A stretch of DNA of 48,617 nucleotides, taken from contig CALACK010000109.1 of NCBI GenBank assembly GCA_937890395.1, forward strand, positions 1 through 48,617, given 5' to 3'. Source of the DNA: an uncultured Acidimicrobiaceae bacterium (GTDB taxonomy: Bacteria; Actinomycetota; Acidimicrobiia; Acidimicrobiales; Ilumatobacteraceae). Positions 8,593 through 16,163 of the stretch are shown piece after piece; within the stretch, counting starts at the first letter, position 1, and every line of letters begins with the position of its first letter. The translations under genes were made by a program, and so were the position numbers. Below the pieces are notes generated by a model. The model was not told the DNA's origin, ran no database searches, and saw nothing but the letters and a program-made list of their open reading frames with translations.

Positions 8593-9344
8593 CCCACGCA
8601 CGCTACGAGTTGTGAAGACTGCGTCGACAGATTATCGGTAGAAACTCGCGAAAGTAATTCGTTTGCAGCTTCGATTCGAGTCGCCCATGAACGATTTTTG
8701 ACTGTGCGACTTGTTGACCAAATTATTCCGACAATTTCGCCCTTCTCGTTGATCAGCGGGCCACCAGAGTTGCCCACCACAACCTTCGTTTCGACTTCAA
8801 TACCCGGTCGAGAGACATCGTGTTTTATATAAATATCTTGTGTATTGATGCGTAAATTTCGTTTGAATTTTGCTGGTCTGACAACCTGCTCAGAATCTTG
8901 AAATATGACGAATTCGATTTTCGAATTTCGGTCAACTTTGCCAAAATTGATCGGTTTCAAAGTTGCTTTTGTGTGCGGCTGTTGAATCGAGAGAATTGCT
9001 AAATCCATCTCGGTATCAATTACAACTACTTTTGCTTTCAGTGTTTCGCCGTTAGTTGTGGTGACGGTGTTTGACAATTGCCCAGCAACTCCGTGGGCTA
9101 CCGTAAGTACAAGGCCGTCACCAATCACCGTGCCGACCGTTTGTGTCGCTGAACTTTTACAACCAAAGGAATTGATTTGCACTACGCCTAGAAATCTGCG
9201 AGGAGCGTGTCCTTGGTTCGCTACCAGGCCCAAACTAGTAAAGATTAGACAAGCGAAAACTATTCTCGATTTCAGCGATCTACGAAAATTCAGACGCTTA
9301 GTTTTCGCTGGTAAGTCCGTAGGCGTTTTCGGCAGGGAGTTCAT
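8589..9344 (-). CDS. Secreted trypsin-like serine protease (S1C/HtrA-like, no PDZ)
   Basis: A 251-aa chymotrypsin-fold protease. A basic N-terminus and hydrophobic stretch (about residues 26-42) indicate a signal peptide or anchor. The catalytic triad is visible: His84 in LTVAHGV, Asp114 in EMDLAIL, and Ser193 in VVGNSGGPL. No PDZ domain follows, so the gene is shorter than DegP-type proteases. The only ATG overlaps the end of the PhyH gene by 47 bp, longer than normal. The real start could be a rarer codon inside the PhyH 3' end, but the signal sequence would be kept either way. Its stop overlaps the start of the MFS gene by 4 bp. Target unknown. Confidence 0.83.
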   Translation of the reverse strand: MNSLPKTPTDLPAKTKRLNFRRSLKSRIVFACLIFTSLGLVANQGHAPRRFLGVVQINSFGCKSSATQTVGTVIGDGLVLTVAHGVAGQLSNTVTTTNGETLKAKVVVIDTEMDLAILSIQQPHTKATLKPINFGKVDRNSKIEFVIFQDSEQVVRPAKFKRNLRINTQDIYIKHDVSRPGIEVETKVVVGNSGGPLINEKGEIVGIIWSTSRTVKNRSWATRIEAANELLSRVSTDNLSTQSSQLVACVG

Positions 9345-10146
9345 CCATCATGTGAGGGAAAGGGTAGTTTCCTCCGAGGAGCCGTTTTAACACCGGAGTT
9401 GCACGCGAGAGGACTTCTGGTGAAACACCATTTTTCTGGTCCTCAAATGGGGTGACAAATTTCGCGAGGTATTGAATCAGAACTCCGATGCGGTCGGCAT
9501 TGGAATTGTTTGGCATTGCGCAATGCCAGACCATTCCATTAAAAATCACGCAGTCGCCAGCTTCACCAAGTTGTCGAGATGCCCCTTTGTAAAATTCGTC
9601 AGCGTTTAAGGGCCATGAAAGTTCTCGTTGTGAGCCAGGTGTGTAAGCGGTCGCCCCATTGTCTGTGGTGAATTCATCGAGCAATATCGTCACCTGAGCG
9701 TTTAAAGCAAAACTTGAGTTCATATTGTTGGGAAACGAGCCAGGTTTAAATATGTCGAGATATGGATAATCAACGTGTGGCTCCTGGCCTGCAGCACCGG
9801 GCATTAAACGATTTGCGGCAATCGATCCCAAAATGAACTCGTTTCCTAGAAATTCATTTAAAACCGCCACAACTTCAGATTTTTGAACCATCCGTTCAAA
9901 AACCTGACCTTTGTTCAGAAGATTCCATACTCTGCGTTGTAAGTGAATTTTGTCTTCATTGGCACCATGAAAGTGCGTAGCTTTGTCAGATTCGTTAGTT
10001 GAGTAATGCAAGATGGCATCTCGGGCAACTTTGACTTCGTCGGCGCTAAATGCTCGCTTGACTAGAACAGCACCGCCACCGATGAGTAATTCATTAACGA
10101 TTTCTGTGATCTTGTTTTTGACCTGCGACATTTCAAGTGTCAACAT
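9298..10146 (-). CDS. Phytanoyl-CoA dioxygenase (PhyH) family Fe(II)/2-oxoglutarate oxygenase
   Basis: A 282-aa non-haem iron oxygenase. The facial triad is readable: His124 and Asp126 in EPHVDYPY, and His208 in VWHCAMPN. Arg219 in NADRIGV is in the place expected to bind the 2-oxoglutarate carboxylate. ATG 10146 is supported by an 8-nt GGGGGATA-type ribosome-binding sequence just upstream. The family hydroxylates varied small molecules, including fatty acyl-CoAs, amino acids and natural products, so the substrate is open. The location, divergent from iolE with 134 bp between them, would allow co-regulation with inositol use, but I see no direct link. It heads the PhyH / protease / MFS operon. 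Confidence 0.88.
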   Translation of the reverse strand: MLTLEMSQVKNKITEIVNELLIGGGAVLVKRAFSADEVKVARDAILHYSTNESDKATHFHGANEDKIHLQRRVWNLLNKGQVFERMVQKSEVVAVLNEFLGNEFILGSIAANRLMPGAAGQEPHVDYPYLDIFKPGSFPNNMNSSFALNAQVTILLDEFTTDNGATAYTPGSQRELSWPLNADEFYKGASRQLGEAGDCVIFNGMVWHCAMPNNSNADRIGVLIQYLAKFVTPFEDQKNGVSPEVLSRATPVLKRLLGGNYPFPHMMDELPAENAYGLTSEN

Positions 10147-10280
10147 TGCTTATCCCCCAAACTGAATTCAGAAAATTTAACCAAAGATTTAATCCGAAGA
10201 CGTGTCAAAATAGTATCTCATCGGTTAGTTTCCTACTAGTTTGTTTCAAATAATAATCAAATTAATAGAGGGCATTTAAA

Positions 10281-11174
10281 ATGACGAAGACCAAAGTTTC
10301 GGTAGTTGATCGACTAGTGGGTAACCCGATTTCGTGGGGTGTGTGCGAGGTTCCTGATTGGGGCTTTCAACTAGATGCTCGAACTGTTCTTGGTGAGATG
10401 AAAGCTGTTGGTCTTAAAGCGACAGAGCAGGGGCCAGTTGGCTATTTGGGTGGCACTCCTGAAGAAGTATCAAAAGCCGCAAACGAATTTGGCCTACCAA
10501 TCGTTGGTGCTTTCGTACCTTTAGTAATGCATGATCTCACACAACGTGATGCGATGCGTAAAGCCATTCATTTTTTAGCGAATCTTCTCAGCGAGACCGG
10601 AAAGGGTTTTTTTATCACTGCAGTGGTGGTTGACGAATCTTGGGGCAAGCGATTTGAATTATCTGAAGCTCAGTGGCAAGCAATGTTTGACGGTTTTATG
10701 GAAGTTGATGAGATTTGCGCGAGTTACGGAATTCGCCAAGTATTGCATCCTCACTTAAATACACTCGTCGAAACTCAAGACGACGTAAATCGTGTTCTTG
10801 CTGGATCAAATGTCCGTTGGTTGCTTGACACGGGCCACATGCTGATTGGTGGCACCGACCCAGTTAAGTTCGCGAAAGAGAACTTTTCTAGAATCGACCA
10901 CTTTCATGTCAAGGACGTAAAGATGGATATTGCGAAGCGTTTCTTAGCTGGCGAGATCACGTTGATGGAAGCGACTCGCGATGGCGTGTTTTGTGCTGCT
11001 GGCGATGGCGATGTCAAACTCGCCGAAGCCATCGGGGTAATGGAGTCGAACGGCTATGAGGGTTGGTATGTACTCGAACAAGACATGGCGATCGTTGGCG
11101 ACCAGCCACGCGATTCAAAGATTTCTACCGCCGGGGTGCGACGAAGTATTGCGTTTTTAGCCAATCTGAGCTAG
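10281..11174 (+). CDS. iolE: Inosose dehydratase IolE-like TIM-barrel protein
   Basis: IolE dehydrates scyllo-inosose (2-keto-myo-inositol) to 3D-(3,5/4)-trihydroxycyclohexane-1,2-dione. The 297-aa protein starts with NPISWGVCEVPDWGFQL, the signature of actinobacterial IolE. It keeps the metal-site elements of the xylose-isomerase-like barrel: VLHPHLNT, WLLDTGHMLIGG, IDHFHVKD and YVLEQD. The AGAGGG-type sequence upstream of ATG 10281 fits a ribosome-binding site. It stands 136 bp upstream of the SBP gene, with a palindrome in the gap, so it may be its own transcript or the first gene of the import cluster. The alternative within this fold is an inosose isomerase (IolI-like), but the N-terminal signature favours IolE. 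Confidence 0.88.
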   Translation: MTKTKVSVVDRLVGNPISWGVCEVPDWGFQLDARTVLGEMKAVGLKATEQGPVGYLGGTPEEVSKAANEFGLPIVGAFVPLVMHDLTQRDAMRKAIHFLANLLSETGKGFFITAVVVDESWGKRFELSEAQWQAMFDGFMEVDEICASYGIRQVLHPHLNTLVETQDDVNRVLAGSNVRWLLDTGHMLIGGTDPVKFAKENFSRIDHFHVKDVKMDIAKRFLAGEITLMEATRDGVFCAAGDGDVKLAEAIGVMESNGYEGWYVLEQDMAIVGDQPRDSKISTAGVRRSIAFLANLS

Positions 11175-11265
11175 TTAAATAGTAGTTAAGCGTCCTCAAA
11201 AGTAATTTAGTAAGTATTTGGTTTTGGCTTGCCACTGTGAATTATGTCGGCTACCTTGTATCGGG

Positions 11266-11279
11266 CAGGAATCATCCTG
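11266..11279. promoter_or_regulatory. Perfect inverted repeat in the leader of the SBP gene
   Basis: CAGGA-ATCA-TCCTG is a perfect 5-bp inverted repeat with a 4-nt spacer, 31 bp upstream of the SBP start. It lies just after a plausible promoter: TTGCCA (11230-11235), a 17-bp gap, then TACCTT (11253-11258). The repeat would sit at about +8 to +21, a common place for a repressor operator. It could also be a short RNA hairpin. The promoter match is moderate and no regulator gene is present in the window. Confidence 0.35.
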
Positions 11280-11310
11280 TTCGAATAACTATGCATAAAG
11301 GGGAAAGTAA

Positions 11311-12306
11311 ATGAAGATCCAAAAAACATGGGGAGTAGTCATGGGTGCAGTAGCACTTTTGGCACTTGCCGCTTGTGGTGGTTCATCAGATTCAGCATCT
11401 GATTCATCAGCCTCAGAAGATACAGCAACTGTTACAGCAGGCGAAGACATCACAATCGTAGTTATCACCCACGGTGATGACGGCGTGTTCTGGTCAGTAG
11501 CTCAAAAGGGTGCAGAGGCTGCTGGTGCAGCTCTTGGTATCACAATGAATTACCAGGGTGCAAACAACAACGCACAAGATCAAGCACAAATGATTGAGCA
11601 AGCAGTAACTGATGGTGTTGATGGTATTGCCATTTCACTTGCTGATCCAAAAGCTCTTGATGGTGCAATCAAAAAAGTGATTGCAGCAGGAATTCCTTTG
11701 ATCACACTCAACTCAGGTTCAGACCTCTTCAAAGACCTCGGCGCGATTACGCACGTTGGTCAAGACGAGACTGTTGCTGGTCACGGTGCTGGTGAGCGTC
11801 TTAAGGCCGCTGGCGGAAAAGTCATGCTTTGCGCAAAGCAAGAGCAGAGCAATGTCGCACTCGAAACTCGTTGTAACGCAGCAGCCGAAACATTCGGTGG
11901 CAAAGTTATTCAGATCACAACTTCAGGTGACGCAGACCGCGTTGCTCAGCAAGCTGAGATCAAGTCAGCGATGGATGCAGATGCATCAATTGACTCGTTC
12001 CTTGGAACAGGTCCAGTTATCGCAGTTGACGGCGCAAATGCAGCCGCTGAACTCGGTCGTGTAATGCCAACAGGCGGCTTTGACCTCTCAACAGAAATTC
12101 TTGAGTACATCGGCGCTGACAAGATGACATTCACAATTGACCAACAGCAGTTCCTTCAGGGATACCTTGCTGTTGTGTTCCTCTACCTCAATATCACCAA
12201 CAAGAACACTGTTGGTGGCGGATTGCCAGTTATGACAGGCCCAGGATTTGTTGACAAGTCAAACGTTGTCGCAGTTCAGGAACTTGTAGGCAAAGGAACT
12301 CGTTAG
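11311..12306 (+). CDS. Sugar/polyol ABC transporter substrate-binding lipoprotein
   Basis: A 331-aa periplasmic-binding-protein family member (RbsB/IatP type, Peripla_BP_4) that would capture a sugar or polyol outside the membrane. The signal peptide ends at a lipobox, LAAC with lipidated Cys22, followed by a Ser/Asp/Ala linker. The body begins ITIVVITHGDDGVFWSVAQKGAEAAG and contains DGIAISLADPKAL, typical of the ribose/inositol clade. The start has a strong AAAGGGGAAAG ribosome-binding sequence. The permease and ATPase genes follow after a 167-bp gap with a large hairpin. Because those genes are in an operon with iolD and iolG, myo-inositol is the most likely ligand, though ribose, xylose or another polyol cannot be excluded. 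Confidence 0.9.
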   Translation: MKIQKTWGVVMGAVALLALAACGGSSDSASDSSASEDTATVTAGEDITIVVITHGDDGVFWSVAQKGAEAAGAALGITMNYQGANNNAQDQAQMIEQAVTDGVDGIAISLADPKALDGAIKKVIAAGIPLITLNSGSDLFKDLGAITHVGQDETVAGHGAGERLKAAGGKVMLCAKQEQSNVALETRCNAAAETFGGKVIQITTSGDADRVAQQAEIKSAMDADASIDSFLGTGPVIAVDGANAAAELGRVMPTGGFDLSTEILEYIGADKMTFTIDQQQFLQGYLAVVFLYLNITNKNTVGGGLPVMTGPGFVDKSNVVAVQELVGKGTR

Positions 12307-12310
12307 TTAG

Positions 12311-12395
12311 TTCGTAAGTTACGAATTTGATTAAAAAGTAACTATTTTTCAAAGTTGGTTCGTTCGCTCAGAATCTCGAGCGGACGAACCAACTT
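12311..12395 (+). terminator. Large stem-loop between SBP and permease genes (attenuator / RNA stabiliser)
   Basis: Positions 12352-12369 and 12378-12395 form an 18-bp stem with one G-T pair and an 8-nt loop (AGAATCTC). A smaller perfect repeat, TTCGTAA-G-TTACGAA, sits at 12311-12325. There is no run of T after the big stem, only GATTAATTTC, so it is not a textbook intrinsic terminator. The position suggests partial termination or 3'-end protection, so that the SBP is made in excess over the membrane components. That arrangement is common in binding-protein transporters. Confidence 0.65.
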
Positions 12396-12473
12396 GATTA
12401 ATTTCTAGACGAAAATTTGATTTTAATTAAGTTAGTTGTTTAGTATTTACAGAATGCAACGGGGGATAACAGC

Positions 12474-14498
12474 GTGAGCGAATTTGATGATGTAACTCCG
12501 CTCAAACCAAGTGACGAAAGAATCACTTATCGTGGGCCACTAAAACGATTACTCATCTCTCCAGAGATCGGCGCACTGATTGGCGCTGTCGTGGTGTGGG
12601 CGTTCTTCTGGGGCAATGGTGACAAGTTTGGTACTGCCGGTAGTACTGCAAACTTTTTAGACGTAGCGGCTCCGCTTGGCATCATGGCAGTTGCAGTTTC
12701 TCTGTTAATGATCGGTGGAGAATTTGATCTTTCAGCTGGCGTAATGACTGGTGCTAGCGGCGTGACAATTGCGTTGATGGCGAAGTATTTTACTGACGGC
12801 GGTATTTCGCTTTGGGTTTGTATCCCTGCTGCGTTTTTGTTAGCAGGTTGTGTTGGTTGGTGGAATGGCTTTTTGGTTAATAAGACTGGTTTGCCCAGTT
12901 TCATTGTGACGCTTGGTTCATTCTTCGTGATCAAGGGAGCAAACCTTGTTTTCTCGAAGCGGATTAACTCACTGGTCAATGTTTCAGACGTTGACAAGGC
13001 TCATGGGTACAAGTTTTTTAAGGCTGTGTTAGGTGGCGAAAATAAGTTTGGTGATACTAAATACCGGGACATTATTTTTATCATCGGTGGAATCGCTTTT
13101 GCTGTGCTTTTGATTATTGGCTTTGTTGAGCAGTCTCTACTGCGCGCAGAACAGACCGCTATGCCAGCGATGCTTGTTGCAATAGTCGGTGCAGTCGCAG
13201 GTGTGGTCGGGGTACTGGTACTTCACCGCACAGATTCAATTAATGGAAACGTCGTAGCTGGGTTGATTGGTTTAACTGGCTCCGCATTGGCGATTGTTTC
13301 TTATTCGCGTGCCAGATTTCAAGGTCGAGAACCGCTTGTTGGTGCGCTGCCTAAATCTGCTCGGCCGCTGATCATTCTTGGATTGCTAGGCACTGCAGTT
13401 GCGTCTTTGGCTGGTCAACTATTTGACCGCGGCGAAGAAAGCGTAATGTTGCAGTGGTTTCCGAGTTGGTTAAGGCTTGTTGTCGCAGTTGCCGCTGGCG
13501 CATTGCCGCTTTGGTTCTTTGTGCGCCAAGTAAAGCGCGGAGATGTTGAATTTCGAGCAAAAACAGTCGCGTTAATTGCGGTTCGTCTGCCAATTATTTG
13601 TTTGGTTTCGTTAACTGGCATCGTCTCATTGTTTCAGTTGACAACTGTGCAGGCGGTGCGAGCTGTTTTGATTACGGTTGCGGGCACTGGCGCCGCAACT
13701 TGCCTATATCGCGCTCGCGGCATCGCTGGTAAGCAGTCAACAAAGTGGTTTGTTAATTTGGGCGTCTTAATGTCGGCATGCTTTATTGTCGTGGCCTTTG
13801 CAGTTCGTGCAGATTCAAGTGCACCCCGATTTCGCGGTGGAATTTTTGCGACGTTACTGATTGGTGCAGCGCTAATTTTGGCCACAACTTTTATCGAAGC
13901 CAACCAGAAGAAGCGAACTTTGGCAGATCTAAATGCTGACCGACTCGGTAAACGACTTGTTTTGGTGGGAATGCTTTTAGGGGCTATCGCGCTTGGCACA
14001 AGATTGTTGTTTTCTGAGGGAGTATTTCGAATGTCGGTGTTCTGGTGGTTATTTTTTACTGCCGTCGGGTCATTCGTCTTGACCAAAACGAAATACGGCA
14101 ACTGGATTTTTGCAGTGGGTGGCAATAAAGATGCTGCTCGTGCGACAGGTGTTCCGGCTGACAAAGTTAAGACGGCACTGTTCATGGCGACTTCATTAAT
14201 GGGCGCTTTCGTGGGCGCAATGATTTTGATGCGCCTAAACTCAGTTCAAGCGCAACAGGGTGATGGCCAAGAGTTTGAATACATTATTGCCGCTGTTGTA
14301 GGTGGCAATCTAATGACAGGTGGTTACGGCTCGGTTATTGGTGCTTCGCTAGGCGCACTGATTATGGCTGTTTCGAAAAATGGTATTCCTGCTGCGCAAT
14401 GGAACCAAGATGGTCGATATATCTTCCTTGGTGCAGTATTGCTTGTCGCAGTGCTCGTTAATAACTATGTGCGTAGGAAGGCGAATGAACAACGATGA
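12474..14498 (+). CDS. RbsC-type sugar ABC transporter permease with a large internal membrane insertion
   Basis: The outer parts are a normal monosaccharide permease. Residues ~27-165 carry [21 protein letters not shown] and [18 protein letters not shown]. Residues ~525-670 carry [20 protein letters not shown], the ATPase-contacting EAA-like [14 protein letters not shown], and the final helices. Between them are about 350 extra residues forming roughly ten further hydrophobic segments, making 674 aa where the family usually has about 320-350. The frame is continuous and the reading is clean, so this is not a fusion artefact of a frameshift. GTG 12474 follows GGGGGATAA. The stop overlaps the ATPase start by 4 bp. 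It should pair with the SBP at 11311 and the ATPase at 14495 to import inositol or a related sugar. The role of the insertion is unknown. Confidence 0.88.
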   Translation: MSEFDDVTPLKPSDERITYRGPLKRLLISPEIGALIGAVVVWAFFWGNGDKFGTAGSTANFLDVAAPLGIMAVAVSLLMIGGEFDLSAGVMTGASGVTIALMAKYFTDGGISLWVCIPAAFLLAGCVGWWNGFLVNKTGLPSFIVTLGSFFVIKGANLVFSKRINSLVNVSDVDKAHGYKFFKAVLGGENKFGDTKYRDIIFIIGGIAFAVLLIIGFVEQSLLRAEQTAMPAMLVAIVGAVAGVVGVLVLHRTDSINGNVVAGLIGLTGSALAIVSYSRARFQGREPLVGALPKSARPLIILGLLGTAVASLAGQLFDRGEESVMLQWFPSWLRLVVAVAAGALPLWFFVRQVKRGDVEFRAKTVALIAVRLPIICLVSLTGIVSLFQLTTVQAVRAVLITVAGTGAATCLYRARGIAGKQSTKWFVNLGVLMSACFIVVAFAVRADSSAPRFRGGIFATLLIGAALILATTFIEANQKKRTLADLNADRLGKRLVLVGMLLGAIALGTRLLFSEGVFRMSVFWWLFFTAVGSFVLTKTKYGNWIFAVGGNKDAARATGVPADKVKTALFMATSLMGAFVGAMILMRLNSVQAQQGDGQEFEYIIAAVVGGNLMTGGYGSVIGASLGALIMAVSKNGIPAAQWNQDGRYIFLGAVLLVAVLVNNYVRRKANEQR

Positions 14499-15250
14499 GT
14501 AATTCAACTCCACTACTTGAACTTCAAAATATTGGAAAATACTTCGGAAATGTTAAGGCACTTGAGAATGTTTCAACGACTGTTAAAGCAGGCGAAGTTA
14601 CTTGTGTGCTTGGCGATAACGGTGCAGGTAAATCAACATTTATAAAAATAATCAGTGGTTTACATAAGCCAAGTACTGGCAAGTACCTCTTCGAAGGTCA
14701 TGAAGTTACTTTTGATTCACCTCGTGAAGCTCGCGCACTTGGTATTGCAACGGTTTACCAAGACTTGGCGATGGCTCCATTGATGTCAGTGTGGCGAAAT
14801 TTTTTTTTAGGTTCAGAGCCAACAAAACGTTTTGGTCCAATCAATTTGCTTGACGCAAAATTTGCTCGTGCCACAGCGAGAGAAGAAATGTCAAAACTTG
14901 GTATTGACGTTCGTGATATTGACCAACCAGTCGGAACTTTGTCAGGTGGTGAGCGTCAAAGCGTGGCGATCGCACGTGCGGTCTATTTCGGTGCTCGAGT
15001 ATTGATTCTTGATGAGCCGACATCTGCTCTTGGTGTGCGTCAGTCGGATCTAGTGCTTGGTTATGTTAAAGCCGCAGCGGCCCGTGATCTTGGCGTAATT
15101 TTGATTACTCACAACCCACAACATGCTCTGCCTGTTGGTAATCGGTTCTTGATTCTCAATCGTGGTCAATCGGTAGGGCATTTCGAAAAACAAGATCTCA
15201 CATATGAACGTCTAATTGAGCTGATGTCAGGTCGTGTCCACGCTGCTTAG
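14495..15250 (+). CDS. Sugar ABC transporter ATP-binding protein (single domain)
   Basis: A 251-aa ATPase that powers the importer. Walker A is GDNGAGKST (residues 40-48), the signature motif is LSGGERQ (from 149), and Walker B reads [13 protein letters not shown] switch His is in [11 protein letters not shown]. It is a single nucleotide-binding domain like FrcA, not the double-domain RbsA/MglA type, so it should work as a homodimer. The start is set by the ATGA overlap with the permease. The aldolase-like gene begins 34 bp after its stop. Confidence 0.92.
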   Translation: MSNSTPLLELQNIGKYFGNVKALENVSTTVKAGEVTCVLGDNGAGKSTFIKIISGLHKPSTGKYLFEGHEVTFDSPREARALGIATVYQDLAMAPLMSVWRNFFLGSEPTKRFGPINLLDAKFARATAREEMSKLGIDVRDIDQPVGTLSGGERQSVAIARAVYFGARVLILDEPTSALGVRQSDLVLGYVKAAAARDLGVILITHNPQHALPVGNRFLILNRGQSVGHFEKQDLTYERLIELMSGRVHAA

Positions 15251-15284
15251 GCAGTTAACGACACAGTGTCTCGAACAGTTCATA

Positions 15285-16163
15285 ATGAGAGATGATCAAT
15301 GGCGAGGGCTAATTAAGTCACGTCTAGAGGATCCGAATGGTGCCGCAAAGGCCCTCAAAAAACGAAAGCGTCGCAAGTTAATTACCGACTCACAACTATT
15401 TATAGTTGCCGCAGATCACACCGCACGCGGAATGCTCGGCGTTGGTGATGATCCATTTGCGATGGCAGATCGTCGAAAGCTGCTTGATTCACTGCTAATC
15501 GCACTAGATAATCCACTGGTAGATGGTGTTCTCGGTAGCGCCGATGTGATTGATGAACTTGCACTTCTCGGTGCCCTCGACAACAAACTTGTGTTTGGCA
15601 CGATGAACCGTGGCGGAATCATGGGAGCCAGTTGGGAACTCAATGATCGGATGACGGCGTACACGCCACAAGAAATTGCCGCGCGAGGACTTGATGGTGG
15701 CAAGGTCTTGTTGAGGCTTGCCGATGATGATGCGGGCACTGGCCCAACGATCGAAGCTTGCGCAAAGGCTGTCACACAGATGGCTGATCTGAAATTGCCA
15801 ATCATGGTCGAACCCTTGCCGTATACGGGCGGTAGCGGTGGTCCGGCGAAATATATTGACGATAATGACAAGTTGTTGCGTGCAGTTTCGATTGCATCAG
15901 GCCTCGGTTCGTCATCTGCGTACACCTGGCTAAAAGTGCCTGCGGGTTCGCAAGTCGAACGAATGATGGCAGCGACAACTTTGCCAGGTCTAATTCTTGG
16001 TGGTACACCAGGGCCAGACCCTGAAGCAACGTATTCGTCATGGGAGCGGGCGATGAAAGTACCAAACGTGCGCGGATTAGTCGTAGGTAGATCTTTGTTG
16101 TTTCCAAAAGATGGCGATGTGGCTGGGGCGATTGTACGTGCAGCGCGTATTGTTCGTCCATGA
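15285..16163 (+). CDS. Inositol-cluster (beta/alpha)8 barrel aldolase-like protein (Cgl0158 family), copy 2
   Basis: A 292-aa paralog of the gene at 2602-3501. Shared blocks in the same order are KRRKLI, IVAADHTARG, NPLVDG, LVFGTMNRGG, LDGGKVLLR, VEPLPYT, GLGS.YTWLK.P and a closing GLV.GRSLLFP. An upstream GTG at 15234 would overlap the ATPase gene and add 17 residues without counterpart in copy 1, so I chose ATG 15285, although no clear ribosome-binding site is visible. It overlaps iolD by 4 bp. In this operon it probably performs the aldol cleavage of phosphorylated 2-deoxy-5-ketogluconate, or a related isomer, but having two copies suggests at least one has a different substrate. Confidence 0.85.
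   Translation: MRDDQWRGLIKSRLEDPNGAAKALKKRKRRKLITDSQLFIVAADHTARGMLGVGDDPFAMADRRKLLDSLLIALDNPLVDGVLGSADVIDELALLGALDNKLVFGTMNRGGIMGASWELNDRMTAYTPQEIAARGLDGGKVLLRLADDDAGTGPTIEACAKAVTQMADLKLPIMVEPLPYTGGSGGPAKYIDDNDKLLRAVSIASGLGSSSAYTWLKVPAGSQVERMMAATTLPGLILGGTPGPDPEATYSSWERAMKVPNVRGLVVGRSLLFPKDGDVAGAIVRAARIVRP

Noticed and set aside
8402-8641. 79-codon plus-strand frame at the start of the MFS gene
   Set aside because: It is the mirror of the true MFS N-terminus; the minus strand gives membrane helices and a coupled start.
12527-14185. Long minus-strand frames (156 and 183 codons) under the oversized permease
   Set aside because: They are antisense to a continuous, hydrophobic and family-matching frame; rich in Pro, Thr and Asn as expected for mirror frames of membrane proteins.
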